From assembly GCA_029561145.1 (NCBI GenBank), contig JAKQJM010000047.1, forward strand, positions 49,128 through 113,127: a DNA stretch of 64,000 bases, read 5' to 3'. This document shows positions 25,882-35,327 of the stretch, piece by piece. The DNA comes from Pseudomonadota bacterium. GTDB taxonomy: Bacteria; Pseudomonadota; Gammaproteobacteria; Xanthomonadales; Rhodanobacteraceae. The notes below the pieces were generated by a model. The model was not told where the DNA came from and did not search any database. It saw only the letters and a list, made by a program, of their open reading frames with translations. Position numbers and translations under genes: made by a program. The stretch's first letter is position 1. The number at the start of each line of letters is the position of its first letter.

Positions 25882-25905
25882 ATCCTTTCATCTTGATTGA
25901 AGGAT
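25882..25905. promoter_or_regulatory. Palindromic operator-like site of the arsR-metH operon
   Basis: The site reads ATCCTT-N2-ATC-N2-GAT-N2-AAGGAT, symmetric at 18 of 24 positions and centred about 18 bases upstream of the GTG start. Read on the minus strand, its last half site (AAGGAT) is also the ribosome binding site. Winged-helix ArsR proteins bind symmetric sites of this size, so autoregulation by the adjacent fusion protein is likely. Confidence 0.6.
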
Positions 25906-26029
25906 GGATATGCAGCGTAGCCGCCACGGCGTGAGTCGTCAACGCGCTCGCGCGACAGCCCGGCAGCGACTCGCGGCGCCCGATCGGATCCGGCTATGCT
26001 GCCGCCTTCCCGGTGGATGAACCTGACCG

Positions 26030-26833
26030 ATGCGATTCGCACCATGTCGCCGGGCCCTCGCCGGCCTTGCTGTCCTCTCGCTCACGATCGGCGGGGCCCG
26101 CGCAGCCGGCGCGATCGAGTCGGCTGAACCGGGCAGCTACGAGACACCGACGCCCGGGCCGGTTCCGTATCGCGCGATCACCACGGCAGGACGACGCGGC
26201 GCCGAGCTGCTGCCGTTGATCGTGTTCCTGCATGGCAGCGGCCAGAACGGTACCGACAATGCGTCACAGCTCCAGGGACACGGCAACGGTTCGCTCGAAC
26301 TTGTCGACAAGGCACGCGCGCGCGGAATTCCCCTGGTTTTCGTCGCTCCCCAGGTCGATCAGGATGACTGGCCGCCTGACCGCATCGTTGCCGTTGTGCA
26401 TGACGCGTTGCAGCGCTTTCCGGTTGATCCGCGCCGTATCGTGCTGACCGGCCTTTCCAACGGCGGCACCGGCGTGTGGTCGGCATTGAAGGCGTATCCG
26501 CGCTGTTTCGCCGCCGGCGTGCCGATGTCTGGCATGACCGAGCTGGCCGGTCTCGCCTCGATCCGCGATGTTCCGCAGTGGGTCTTCCACGGAGGCAAGG
26601 ACAACGACACCGATGTGGAAACCGGTTATGGCGGCGCCATGGTCGGCTCGCGCGCCGTCGTGCGCGCGCTGCGCGCGATGGGTGGCAAGCCACGTTACAC
26701 CGAGTATCCCGACGAGATGCACGTGATCTGGCCGCGCGCCTACGCCGAGGAAGGTCTCCTGCTCTGGATCCTGCAGCAACGCCTGAGCGGATTACCCTGC
26801 CATTTCGATGCGGATGGGCGCAAAGGCGGATAA
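26030..26833 (+). CDS. Exported alpha/beta-hydrolase (esterase / phospholipase-carboxylesterase type)
   Basis: A 267-residue hydrolase with a Sec signal peptide (about 1-25, ending A-R-A-A). The fold landmarks are LLPLIVFLHGSGQNG (oxyanion region), the nucleophile elbow G-L-S-N-G-G (Ser about 144), a VFHGGKDNDTDV aspartate turn and H in DEMHVIWPRAY as triad histidine. It resembles secreted carboxylesterases/LpqC-like esterases; PHB depolymerase-like proteins share these motifs. The substrate is not determined. The gene sits downstream of, and divergent from, the arsR-metH operon and ends 34 bases before an acyl-CoA dehydrogenase gene. Confidence 0.8.
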   Translation: MRFAPCRRALAGLAVLSLTIGGARAAGAIESAEPGSYETPTPGPVPYRAITTAGRRGAELLPLIVFLHGSGQNGTDNASQLQGHGNGSLELVDKARARGIPLVFVAPQVDQDDWPPDRIVAVVHDALQRFPVDPRRIVLTGLSNGGTGVWSALKAYPRCFAAGVPMSGMTELAGLASIRDVPQWVFHGGKDNDTDVETGYGGAMVGSRAVVRALRAMGGKPRYTEYPDEMHVIWPRAYAEEGLLLWILQQRLSGLPCHFDADGRKGG

Positions 26834-26867
26834 AATCCGCGGCCGCCTCACGCTTCAAGGAACAACC

Positions 26868-28028
26868 ATGGATTTCCGTCTCACCGAAGACCAGCTCTCG
26901 ATCCAGTCGATAGCGCGGGATTTCGCGCAGAAGCGCATCGTCCCGGTCGCGGCCGAACTCGACGCTTCGGGCACGTTTCCGCTCGAGAACATCCGCGAGA
27001 TGGGGCAACTCGGCTTGATGGGTATCGAGGTGCCGGTTGAATATGGCGGCGCAGGACTCGATCCGGTCGCCTACGCCGTGGCGATGATCGAGATCGGCGC
27101 AGCCGATACGGCAACCTCGACGATCATGTCGGTCAACAATTCCCTGTACTGCAACGGCATCCTCCAGCATGGCACCGAGGAGCAGAAGCAGAAATACGTC
27201 CGCGCGATCGCCACCGGCGAGCATATCGGCGCGTATGCGCTGACCGAGCCGCAATCGGGTTCGGATGCCTCGGCCATGCACACGCAGGCTACCCGGAACA
27301 AGGACGGCGACTGGGTTATCAACGGCAAGAAGAGCTGGATCACGTCCGGGCCAGTGGCCAAATACATCATCCTGTTCGCGATCACGACGCCGGGGATCGG
27401 CGCCAAGGGCATTTCGGCCTTCATCATCGACACCGCGCGCCCGGGCTTCCATGCCGGCAAGACCGAACCCAAGCTCGGCATCCGCGCTTCGGCGACCTGT
27501 GAAATCGAGTTCCACGACTATGTCTGCCCGGCCGCCGACATGCTCGGCCCGCAGGGCAAGGGCTTCGGCATTGCGATGGGCGTGCTTGATGCGGGTCGCA
27601 TCGGAATCGCCTCGCAGGCGGTAGGCCTGTGTCGCGCCGCGTACGAAGCCAGCGTCGCCTACGTGCAGGAGCGCAAGGCATTCGGCCAGGCGATCGGCTC
27701 GTTCCAGATGATCCAGGCCAAGATCGCCGACATGAAGTGCCGCCTCGATGCGGCGCAGCTGCTGACCTTGCGTGCAGCATTCGCCAAGGGCGAGGCGGAA
27801 CGGACCGGCGGGCGTTTCAGTACCGAGGCGGCAGTCGCCAAACTGTATGCCTCGGAGGCGGCGATGTGGATTACCCACCAGGCCGTGCAGATCCACGGCG
27901 GCATGGGCTACTCGAAGGAAATGCCGCTCGAACGCTATTTCCGCGATGCCAAGATCACCGAGATCTACGAAGGAACCAGCGAAATCCAGCGCCTCGTCAT
28001 TTCGCGCAATGAAACCGGCTGTCGCTGA
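26868..28028 (+). CDS. Acyl-CoA dehydrogenase (short/branched-chain type)
   Basis: A 386-residue FAD enzyme that introduces the alpha,beta double bond in acyl-CoA esters and passes electrons to ETF. Length and motifs match the short-chain/butyryl family: YALTEPQSGSDAS (FAD contact), KSWITSGPVA, LGIRASATCEIEFHD, and GGMGYSKEMPLERYFRDAKITEIYEGTSEIQ. The catalytic base is the glutamate of I-Y-E-G-T-S-E. The ATG at 26868 has an AAGGA site; an upstream in-frame ATG at 26808 lies inside the preceding esterase gene. The chain-length preference cannot be read with certainty; isobutyryl- or 2-methylbutyryl-CoA would fit the branched-chain E1 gene elsewhere in the window. Confidence 0.92.
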   Translation: MDFRLTEDQLSIQSIARDFAQKRIVPVAAELDASGTFPLENIREMGQLGLMGIEVPVEYGGAGLDPVAYAVAMIEIGAADTATSTIMSVNNSLYCNGILQHGTEEQKQKYVRAIATGEHIGAYALTEPQSGSDASAMHTQATRNKDGDWVINGKKSWITSGPVAKYIILFAITTPGIGAKGISAFIIDTARPGFHAGKTEPKLGIRASATCEIEFHDYVCPAADMLGPQGKGFGIAMGVLDAGRIGIASQAVGLCRAAYEASVAYVQERKAFGQAIGSFQMIQAKIADMKCRLDAAQLLTLRAAFAKGEAERTGGRFSTEAAVAKLYASEAAMWITHQAVQIHGGMGYSKEMPLERYFRDAKITEIYEGTSEIQRLVISRNETGCR

Positions 28029-28085
28029 ACATCGCCGTTGCGAATGAAGCGCTCGGCGCCATCGGGCGCGAGGGCGGCGCAACGC

Positions 28086-29891
28086 TCAGTACTGGTCGGG
28101 AATGGGCGCAGGACTCGACCGCTTGCGCTCTTTCGTCGGGGTGTGGGCATGCAGGGTTTCGCCAACCTTGACCCGATCGCGACCGCTGTTCTTGGCGAAG
28201 TAGAGGGCGTTGTCGGCATTTCGCAGCAACTCGTCGGGCGTGCGCCCGTGCGCCCCATGGCAGGCCACGCCGATCGAAACGGTGATCGGGTCAAGGGCCT
28301 GGTTGCGGTGCTGCACGGTCAACTGGCGAACCGCCGCGCAGATCTCCTCGGCACGTGCAACGCCCTGGGCAATGTCGGTCTCGGGCATCAGCACGGTGAA
28401 TTCCTCTCCGCCGTAGCGGCAGCTGACATCTTCGCTGCGCACGATGCGACCGAGCAAGGCGCCGAACTGGGCAAGCAGCGCATCGCCCGCCTCGTGGCCG
28501 TGCGAATCGTTGAAGCGCTTGAAGTAATCGATGTCGATCATGAGTACGCTCAGCGGCAGCCCGCGCCGTTCGGCGCGCTGAACCTCACGTTCGAGTGAAG
28601 CCTCCAGATAGCGTCGGTTGAACAGCCCCGTCAATGGATCGCGCAGCGACTGGGTGCGCAACGTCTCCTGCAACTTGAGGTTGGCCAGCGCCATCGATAT
28701 CTGCTCGGTGGCAGCAACGATATTGGTCCGCTGCTCGCTCGTGATCGCGTGTTCGCAGGTCAGCGTGAGGATGCCGAGCATCTCGCCCTGGGCCACCATC
28801 GGAACGCACAGATGTCCTATCTCCGGGCGCTCCGCCAACACGGGTTCGAGGTGCCGGCACGTGAACGCGGGAATGCTGCCCGCAAGTGGATAGGCATGGC
28901 CGCGCCGGAGTGCCCAGCAATCGTCGGGGCCGAACAGGGCCGACTCGTCGGTGGGAGGGGAGCCCCAATAGGTAATCGTTTCGACCAGGTTTTGCGACGC
29001 GTTGATCAAGCCGATGGAGCCCGAGTAACCCGGCAGCAATCTCGGCATCGACACTTCGATGCCATTCACCGCTTCGCTGATGTTGCGGCATCCCTGGAGC
29101 ATTTCGCCAAGTTCGGAAAGTTGCCGCAGCGCATGACTCAGGCGTTGCGCTTCCTCGAGGCTCTGGCTGAGGTCGAGGTTGGCTGACCGCGCCGCCTCCA
29201 TGCTGGCGCGGCGATAACGTTGCTCGCGAAGAACGAGGAACAACGCAAACACGAGCATCGCCATGCAGCAGACGATTGCACCGACGGTCAGCACGCGGGT
29301 CAGCATGGCTTGTTCGCTGGTCTGCTTCTCGCGCGTCGTGAGCAGTTCGTCCTCGAGACGAAGCATGTTTCGACCCAGTGCGTCGATCTGCATGTCCTCG
29401 GAACGCGATCGACTCATCTGTTCCGAGTTTCGCGCCACGTCCAGGCCCGAGCGTTCAAAAATCTGCAGCGTCTCGGCCATCCTTTGCAGGCGGGCATGAA
29501 TGAGGGCCGACAACTCCCTTGCCCGATCAGATTGCCGTGCATTGTCGGAGACAAGGTCGATCAGCTGCGAGGCATGGTCGCCGATCTGTGGCAGGACAGC
29601 CGAGTAGTCGGCCAGACGTTCGGGGCTCTTCGAAATCAGATAGGCACGCTGGCTGGCCTCGGCATCGTGCAGCTTGGCCAGGGTATCGGTGATCTCCTGG
29701 CGGACCGTGAGCGAATGGGTGACCCAGTTCGCCGCCGAGACGAAGTCGCCGACACGTCGATATACCTGGACCGCAACCGTTGCGAGTATCAAGCCGAGAA
29801 CGAGGAAAACCACGCTGACGCGTATCCCCAAACCTCTTCGCTTGATCGACGGTAAACGAGGGCCTTCGTTCGGCTGGACTGCTGATGACAT
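28086..29891 (-). CDS. Membrane-bound diguanylate cyclase (CHASE3-like sensor, GAF, GGDEF)
   Basis: A 601-residue signalling protein that should make cyclic di-GMP. There is a TM helix at about 24-44, a periplasmic helical domain at about 45-200 resembling CHASE3 (DTLAKLHDAEASQRAYLIS), a second TM at about 203-226, a short coiled coil, a GAF-like domain (about 250-415) and a C-terminal GGDEF domain. The active-site motif GGEEF (494-498) is intact and R-S-E-D (485-488), five residues before it, is the product-inhibition I-site. It is convergent with the acyl-CoA dehydrogenase gene and stands alone. The sensed signal is unknown. Confidence 0.9.
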   Translation of the reverse strand: MSSAVQPNEGPRLPSIKRRGLGIRVSVVFLVLGLILATVAVQVYRRVGDFVSAANWVTHSLTVRQEITDTLAKLHDAEASQRAYLISKSPERLADYSAVLPQIGDHASQLIDLVSDNARQSDRARELSALIHARLQRMAETLQIFERSGLDVARNSEQMSRSRSEDMQIDALGRNMLRLEDELLTTREKQTSEQAMLTRVLTVGAIVCCMAMLVFALFLVLREQRYRRASMEAARSANLDLSQSLEEAQRLSHALRQLSELGEMLQGCRNISEAVNGIEVSMPRLLPGYSGSIGLINASQNLVETITYWGSPPTDESALFGPDDCWALRRGHAYPLAGSIPAFTCRHLEPVLAERPEIGHLCVPMVAQGEMLGILTLTCEHAITSEQRTNIVAATEQISMALANLKLQETLRTQSLRDPLTGLFNRRYLEASLEREVQRAERRGLPLSVLMIDIDYFKRFNDSHGHEAGDALLAQFGALLGRIVRSEDVSCRYGGEEFTVLMPETDIAQGVARAEEICAAVRQLTVQHRNQALDPITVSIGVACHGAHGRTPDELLRNADNALYFAKNSGRDRVKVGETLHAHTPTKERKRSSPAPIPDQY

Positions 29892-30267
29892 TGTCGTGGA
29901 TCAGGGGGAGGATGAGAAAAATGTAGCAATGTGCGTGCCAGCTGCTGCCGGAACCTGACTATTGCGCGTGGCGATGATGCGATTCAAGACGTGGGTCACA
30001 TTCGGCGGGATGGAACGCGCAAGCGAAGCAAGGTGGAGCAGGCAAGCGGAACCGTGCGCCACTTTGCGGCCCGGCCGGAACGTCGGCTGGCAGCACACGT
30101 GTCATGCGAGGGAGGGCGGCCATGCCTCGTCGACAGGAGCCGAGTGGCCGGGCGCGATGCAATGTCAGGAAAGGCGCAAGGCGGTCGGATTCCGCGCGGC
30201 GGGTGGATTCCATACGGGGTGGGGCGTATCCTCCGCGGCCACCGAAGTGACCCTCGACCGACAGGCA
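29892..30267. other. Leader/intergenic region upstream of NAD-glutamate dehydrogenase
   Basis: 376 bases between the divergent diguanylate cyclase and the dehydrogenase gene. The dehydrogenase frame stays open upstream to 29962, but that extension does not look like the family. A nested inverted repeat lies close to the start: GGTGG (30202-30206) with CCACC (30239-30243), enclosing ATACG (30212-30216) and CGTAT (30225-30229) around a G-rich loop. It may be a leader hairpin. No confident promoter is seen. Confidence 0.35.
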
Positions 30268-33200
30268 ATGAACGCAACCAGCGCCGCCCCAGAATCCAAG
30301 CGTCTCGAACCGATCCTGAACCAGATTTCCGCTCAGGCCGGAGCCACCCGACAGCGCGAGGCGCAAGCCTTTGCGGCACATTTCTTCCGTCACGTGCCGG
30401 CCGATGACATTGGTTCGCGGGAACCCGCCGAATGGGCGCGGATCGCCCAGTACATGGTCGAGTTCGTGCGCCAGCGCAAGCCGCATACGGCGAAGATCCG
30501 GGTGTTCAACCCGCATCTTGCCGAGGAAGGCTTCGAGAGTGGACATACCCTGATCGCGATGGTGACCGACGACATGCCGTTCCTGGTCGATTCGGTGTCG
30601 ATGGCCATCAACCAGGCTGGACTGGCGACCCATGCGGTCATCCATCCGATCTTCAGCGTCGCGCGCGACCCGGGCGGCCACGTCCTCAGCTTCGGTGACG
30701 AGTCTGGCGGGCAGGGCGCCGCCGAGTCGATCATGTTGTTCGACATCGAGCGCGTCGGCGATGCCAACGAGATCGAGAACCTGCGCCGGAACATCGTCGC
30801 GGCGATCGACGACGTGCGTGCGGCGGTCAACGATTGGCCGACGATGAAGGCAAAGATGCTGGCGATTGCCGATGAATTGCCAACCCTCAACCTGCCATTC
30901 GACAAGTCCACCCTGATCGAGGCCCAGGATTTCCTCAAATGGATGGCCGACGATCATTTCACGTTCTTCGGATTCCGCGAGTACCGTGTCGCTGAAGAAA
31001 ACGGCGAGGAGGTCCTGAAGCCGGTAGCCGATTCGGGGCTCGGCATCATGCGCGGATCCGAGAAGGGATTCGCCTCGCGTTCGCTCAAGACGCTGGCGGC
31101 CAGCAATCTCGACAAGTCGGGCTCGGTGGGCGCCCTGATCCTGACCAAGACCAACTCGCGTTCGCGCGTGCATCGGCCCGGGCACATGGACTACCTGTCC
31201 GTGCTCGGCTTCAACGAAGCCGGCAAGCCGGTTGTCGAGCAGCGCTTCCTCGGCCTGCTGACCTCGTCGGCCTACATGACGCCCCCGCGCGAAGTGCCGC
31301 TGCTGCGCAACAATTACGAGACGATCCTGCAGCGTTCCGGGCTCAAGCGCGATTCGCATTCGGGCAAGGCCCTGCGCCATATCCTCGATACGCTGCCACG
31401 TGACGAGTTGTTCCAGTGCTCGACCGGCGAGCTCTATGACATCGCGATGGCCGTGCTCGACTTGCGCGAGCGTGCGCGTACACGCCTGTTCGTGCGCCAG
31501 GATCGCTACGGGCGCTTCTTTTCGGTGCTCGCCTACGTGCCGCGCGACCGTTTCAACACCGAGGTGCGCGAGCGCATCGAAGCGACGCTGACCGAGCATT
31601 TCCATGCCGAGCGCATCGATTCGACTGTCCTGCTCGACGAATCACCGCTGGCCCGCGTCCACATGATCGTGCGACCAAATCCGGGCGCGACGACCCCGTG
31701 GAACGTCGCCGAGCTTGAAACGAAGCTCGCCGGAATCGTGCGCAACTGGCACGACGACCTGCGCGAGATCCTCGTCGCCGATCACGGCGAGGAACGCGGC
31801 AGCAAGCTCGCCACGCGTTTTGGCAAGGCCTTGCCGGCCGGATACATCGAGAAAGTCAGCCCGCAGAATGCCGCTGCCGATGTCGTTCTGGCTGCGGCGC
31901 TGGCGGATGCCGACGACATCCAGCTCAACCTCTATCCCTCGCAGAAGCAGGAAGGCGTGCTCCATTTCAAGGTGTTCCGCCTTGGCGCCGACATCACGCT
32001 TTCCGAAGTCATTCCGCTGCTCGAGAACCTCGGGCTCAGCGTGCTGACCGAAAATCTCTACGAGATCAGGAACAGCGGCGCCCTGGTCACGATCCAGGAC
32101 ATCCTGGTTCGTCCCGGTCGTCTCAGCTTCGATCTCGCCAACCTGAGGACGCTGTTCCAGGAGGCCTTCGAGCGGATCTGGCGCGGTGACGCCGAGAACG
32201 ACGCGTTCAACAAGCTCGTCCTCGCTGCCCAACTCGACTGGCGCCAGGTCAGCATCCTGCGCGGCTACTGCAAATTCCTGCTGCAGACCGGCGTGCCGTT
32301 CTCGCAGCCCTACGTGGAACAGACCCTCGCCGCCTACCCGGACATGGCCGGTCTGCTGGTCGAACTGTTCGAGGCCAAGTTCGATCCGCAACGCCTCGAT
32401 GCCGGCGCCGACGCGATCGGCCAGGCGCGTTCGCGCCTGCGTGGCGAGATGGAGACGCTGATTCCCGCGCAATCGCTGGCCGACAACCCCAGCCTGATTG
32501 ATGACCTGATCGCCAGCCGTGACCAGGATCGCGATGCCCAGGCCCAGGCCATCGTGCGCACCCTGCACATCCTGCTCGAACGCGTTGCGAGCATCGACGA
32601 GGATCGCATCCTGCGCAGTTTCAGCGCCGTGATACGCGCGACCTTGCGCACCAACTATTACCAGCGCGTCGACGGCAAACCGCACGAGTACACCAGCTTC
32701 AAGTTCGACCCCTCGCAGCTCAACGAGCTGCCGAAGCCGCGCCCGTATCGCGAGATCTTCGTCTACTCGCCGCGTGTCGAGGGCGTGCACCTGCGGTTTG
32801 GCCCGGTCGCGCGCGGTGGCTTGCGCTGGTCGGACCGTCGCGAGGATTTCCGTACCGAGGTGCTCGGCCTGGTCAAGGCGCAGATGGTCAAGAACACGGT
32901 CATCGTGCCGGTCGGCTCGAAGGGCGGCTTCTTCGTCAAGCGTCCGCCGGCAAGCGGGGAACGCGATGCCGTGCTGGCCGAGGGCGTTGCCTGCTACCGC
33001 ATGTTCATCAACGGCCTGCTCGATGTCACCGACAACCTCGTTGAGGGCGATCTCGTGCATCCGCAGGACGTGGTTCGCCACGACGATGCCGATCCGTATC
33101 TCGTCGTTGCGGCCGACAAGGGCACGGCGACCTTCTCCGACATCGCCAATGCGGTCAGTGCCGAACACGATTTCTGGCTCGGCGACGCGTTCGCGTCCGG

Positions 33201-35205
33201 TGGATCGGTCGGTTACGACCACAAGGGCATGGGCATTACCGCGAAGGGTGCCTGGGAATCGGTCAAGCGCCATTTCCGCGCGCTCGGCCACGACAGCCAG
33301 AGCGAGGATTTCACCTGCGCCGGCATCGGCGACATGTCCGGCGACGTGTTCGGCAACGGCATGCTGCTGTCGCGGCATATCCGCCTGCTCGCCGCGTTCG
33401 ACCATCGGCACATCTTCATCGATCCGGATCCCGATACGGCGGCGAGCTTCGTCGAGCGCGAGCGCATGTTCAAGGTGCCGCGTTCCTCCTGGGCCGACTA
33501 TGACGCCAGCTTGATCTCGGCCGGCGGTGGCGTCTATCCGCGATCGGCCAAGGTCGTCGAGGTTTCCGCGCAGGCCGCAGCCGTCCTCGGCATCGATGGC
33601 GGTGCGCAGAAGATGACGCCGAACGAACTGCTTACCGCGATCCTCAAGTCCCCCGTCGATCTGCTCTGGAATGGCGGTATCGGTACCTACGTCAAGGCGG
33701 CCAGCGAAACCCACGCCGATGCCGGCGATCGCGCCAACAATCCGATCCGCATCAATGGCGGCGACCTGCGCTGCAAGGTGATCGGCGAAGGTGGCAATCT
33801 CGGCATGACCCAGCGTGGCCGCATCGAAGCCGCCCTCAATGGCGTCCTGTTGAACACCGACTTCATCGACAACTCGGCCGGCGTCGATACCTCGGACCAC
33901 GAGGTCAACATCAAGATCCTGCTCAATGATGCCGTGCATCGCGGCGAGATGAGCGTGCCGCAGCGCAATGCGCTGTTGCGCGAGATGACCGACGAAGTCG
34001 AGCGTCTCGTGCTGTTCGACAACTACCGTCAAAATGATGCGATCAGCATCATGGAGCGCATGTCGGTCGCGCGGCTCGGTTCCAAGCAGCACCTGATCCG
34101 CACGCTCGAGTCGCAAGGCCTGCTTGATCGCCAGATCGAGTTCCTGCCGAGCGACAGCGAGTTCGCCGAGCGCAAGGCACGCGGACTCGGCCTGACACGC
34201 CCCGAACTGGCGATCCTGCTGTCGTACTCGAAGATCGTGATCTTCCAGCAGCTCCTCGATTCCGATGTTCCGGAAGATCCGTACCTGTCGAAGGAATTGC
34301 GTCGCTACTTCCCCGAACCCCTGCGCGAGCGTTTCGCCGAGCACATGGAGCGGCACCGCCTGAAGCGCGAAATCATTGCCACCGCGGTGACCAACTCGAT
34401 GGTCAACCGCATGGGCGCGACCTTCATGCTGCGCATGCAGGAAGATACCGGGCAGCAGCCAGCGGCGGTCGCCAAGGCATTCAACATCGCCCGCGAGGTC
34501 CTCGATGCGCGTTCGCTGTGGGCGGCGATCGAGGAACTCGATGGCAAGGTCAACGGCAACGCGCAGATCGACGCGAACCTCGCGATCTGGTCGTTGCTGC
34601 GCAACATGACGCGCTGGCTGCTCAATCATCCGGGCGAAGTGCAGGACATCGCCGCCGCGGTCGATCGTTATGCGCCGGCCATGGTCGAACTGCGCAAGGA
34701 TATTGTCAGCGTCACCAGCGCGAGCGAGAACGCACTGTTTGAAAGCGGTTGCGCACGCTGGATCGAACAGGGCTTCCCGGCGGAACTGGCCGATCAGCTT
34801 TCGCATCTGCCAGCACTCGGCGCAGTACTCGACATCGCCCTGGTTGCAGTGGAAAGCGGTGCCCCGGTTGCCCGGGTTGCGGCGGTCCACTATGCAGTCG
34901 GCGAGGCGCTCAACCTCCGCTGGCTGATGGAAAAGGTCGAAGAGCTGCCGGTCGAAACGCGCTGGCATGCACACGCAAGGGGTTCGCTGCGCGATGAGCT
35001 CAACGCCCAGCAGCGCTCGCTTGCGCTGCAGATCCTCGCCTTCGACACGAAGGGGGAGGGTGCCGATCGAGTCGCCGCGTGGATGAATCGGGACGACGCG
35101 GCGCTGAAGACGACCCTGGCCATGCTCGCCGACATGCGCAGTCAGGTGGTCATCGATTATCCGATCGTGTCGGTGGCCGTGCGGCGTCTCGCGCAACTGG
35201 TCTGA
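30268..35205 (+). CDS. gdhB: NAD-dependent glutamate dehydrogenase, large (~180 kDa) type
   Basis: A 1,645-residue enzyme of the Streptomyces/Pseudomonas-type NAD-GDH family (usual length ~1,600-1,650), which deaminates glutamate to 2-oxoglutarate. The N-terminal ~700 residues hold ACT-like regulatory modules. The catalytic part starts near residue 800; the substrate region G-P-V-A-R-G-G-L-R-W-S-D-R and the GSKGGFFVKR lysine block are conserved, followed by the dinucleotide-binding region (GIGDMSGDVFGNGMLLS) and a long C-terminal domain. The ATG at 30268 gives the right length; ATGs upstream would add 102 non-family residues. Large NAD-GDHs serve glutamate catabolism and are often allosterically controlled by amino acids. 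nadK follows after 122 bases. Confidence 0.93.
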   Translation: MNATSAAPESKRLEPILNQISAQAGATRQREAQAFAAHFFRHVPADDIGSREPAEWARIAQYMVEFVRQRKPHTAKIRVFNPHLAEEGFESGHTLIAMVTDDMPFLVDSVSMAINQAGLATHAVIHPIFSVARDPGGHVLSFGDESGGQGAAESIMLFDIERVGDANEIENLRRNIVAAIDDVRAAVNDWPTMKAKMLAIADELPTLNLPFDKSTLIEAQDFLKWMADDHFTFFGFREYRVAEENGEEVLKPVADSGLGIMRGSEKGFASRSLKTLAASNLDKSGSVGALILTKTNSRSRVHRPGHMDYLSVLGFNEAGKPVVEQRFLGLLTSSAYMTPPREVPLLRNNYETILQRSGLKRDSHSGKALRHILDTLPRDELFQCSTGELYDIAMAVLDLRERARTRLFVRQDRYGRFFSVLAYVPRDRFNTEVRERIEATLTEHFHAERIDSTVLLDESPLARVHMIVRPNPGATTPWNVAELETKLAGIVRNWHDDLREILVADHGEERGSKLATRFGKALPAGYIEKVSPQNAAADVVLAAALADADDIQLNLYPSQKQEGVLHFKVFRLGADITLSEVIPLLENLGLSVLTENLYEIRNSGALVTIQDILVRPGRLSFDLANLRTLFQEAFERIWRGDAENDAFNKLVLAAQLDWRQVSILRGYCKFLLQTGVPFSQPYVEQTLAAYPDMAGLLVELFEAKFDPQRLDAGADAIGQARSRLRGEMETLIPAQSLADNPSLIDDLIASRDQDRDAQAQAIVRTLHILLERVASIDEDRILRSFSAVIRATLRTNYYQRVDGKPHEYTSFKFDPSQLNELPKPRPYREIFVYSPRVEGVHLRFGPVARGGLRWSDRREDFRTEVLGLVKAQMVKNTVIVPVGSKGGFFVKRPPASGERDAVLAEGVACYRMFINGLLDVTDNLVEGDLVHPQDVVRHDDADPYLVVAADKGTATFSDIANAVSAEHDFWLGDAFASGGSVGYDHKGMGITAKGAWESVKRHFRALGHDSQSEDFTCAGIGDMSGDVFGNGMLLSRHIRLLAAFDHRHIFIDPDPDTAASFVERERMFKVPRSSWADYDASLISAGGGVYPRSAKVVEVSAQAAAVLGIDGGAQKMTPNELLTAILKSPVDLLWNGGIGTYVKAASETHADAGDRANNPIRINGGDLRCKVIGEGGNLGMTQRGRIEAALNGVLLNTDFIDNSAGVDTSDHEVNIKILLNDAVHRGEMSVPQRNALLREMTDEVERLVLFDNYRQNDAISIMERMSVARLGSKQHLIRTLESQGLLDRQIEFLPSDSEFAERKARGLGLTRPELAILLSYSKIVIFQQLLDSDVPEDPYLSKELRRYFPEPLRERFAEHMERHRLKREIIATAVTNSMVNRMGATFMLRMQEDTGQQPAAVAKAFNIAREVLDARSLWAAIEELDGKVNGNAQIDANLAIWSLLRNMTRWLLNHPGEVQDIAAAVDRYAPAMVELRKDIVSVTSASENALFESGCARWIEQGFPAELADQLSHLPALGAVLDIALVAVESGAPVARVAAVHYAVGEALNLRWLMEKVEELPVETRWHAHARGSLRDELNAQQRSLALQILAFDTKGEGADRVAAWMNRDDAALKTTLAMLADMRSQVVIDYPIVSVAVRRLAQLV

Positions 35206-35327
35206 TTCCACCATGCGCGGATCGCGCGGACCCGAGGGTCTGCTAGAGTCGGTTCTGGCTGCAGCTTGCAGCGCGAGCCGCGCAGGGGTGGCACCGTGAG
35301 TTCATCCATCTTTTTTGCGGTGGCCTG

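Noticed and set aside
29962..30267. Upstream start for NAD-glutamate dehydrogenase giving 1,747 residues
   Set aside because: The added 102 residues do not resemble the family N-terminus; the ATG at 30268 gives the normal length.
31642..35214. A 1,190-codon open frame on the minus strand opposite NAD-glutamate dehydrogenase
   Set aside because: It is an antisense shadow of a high-GC gene with strong codon bias. The plus-strand protein matches a known family along its length, while the antisense product has none and is rich in Asp, Arg, Gln and His as expected from such shadows.
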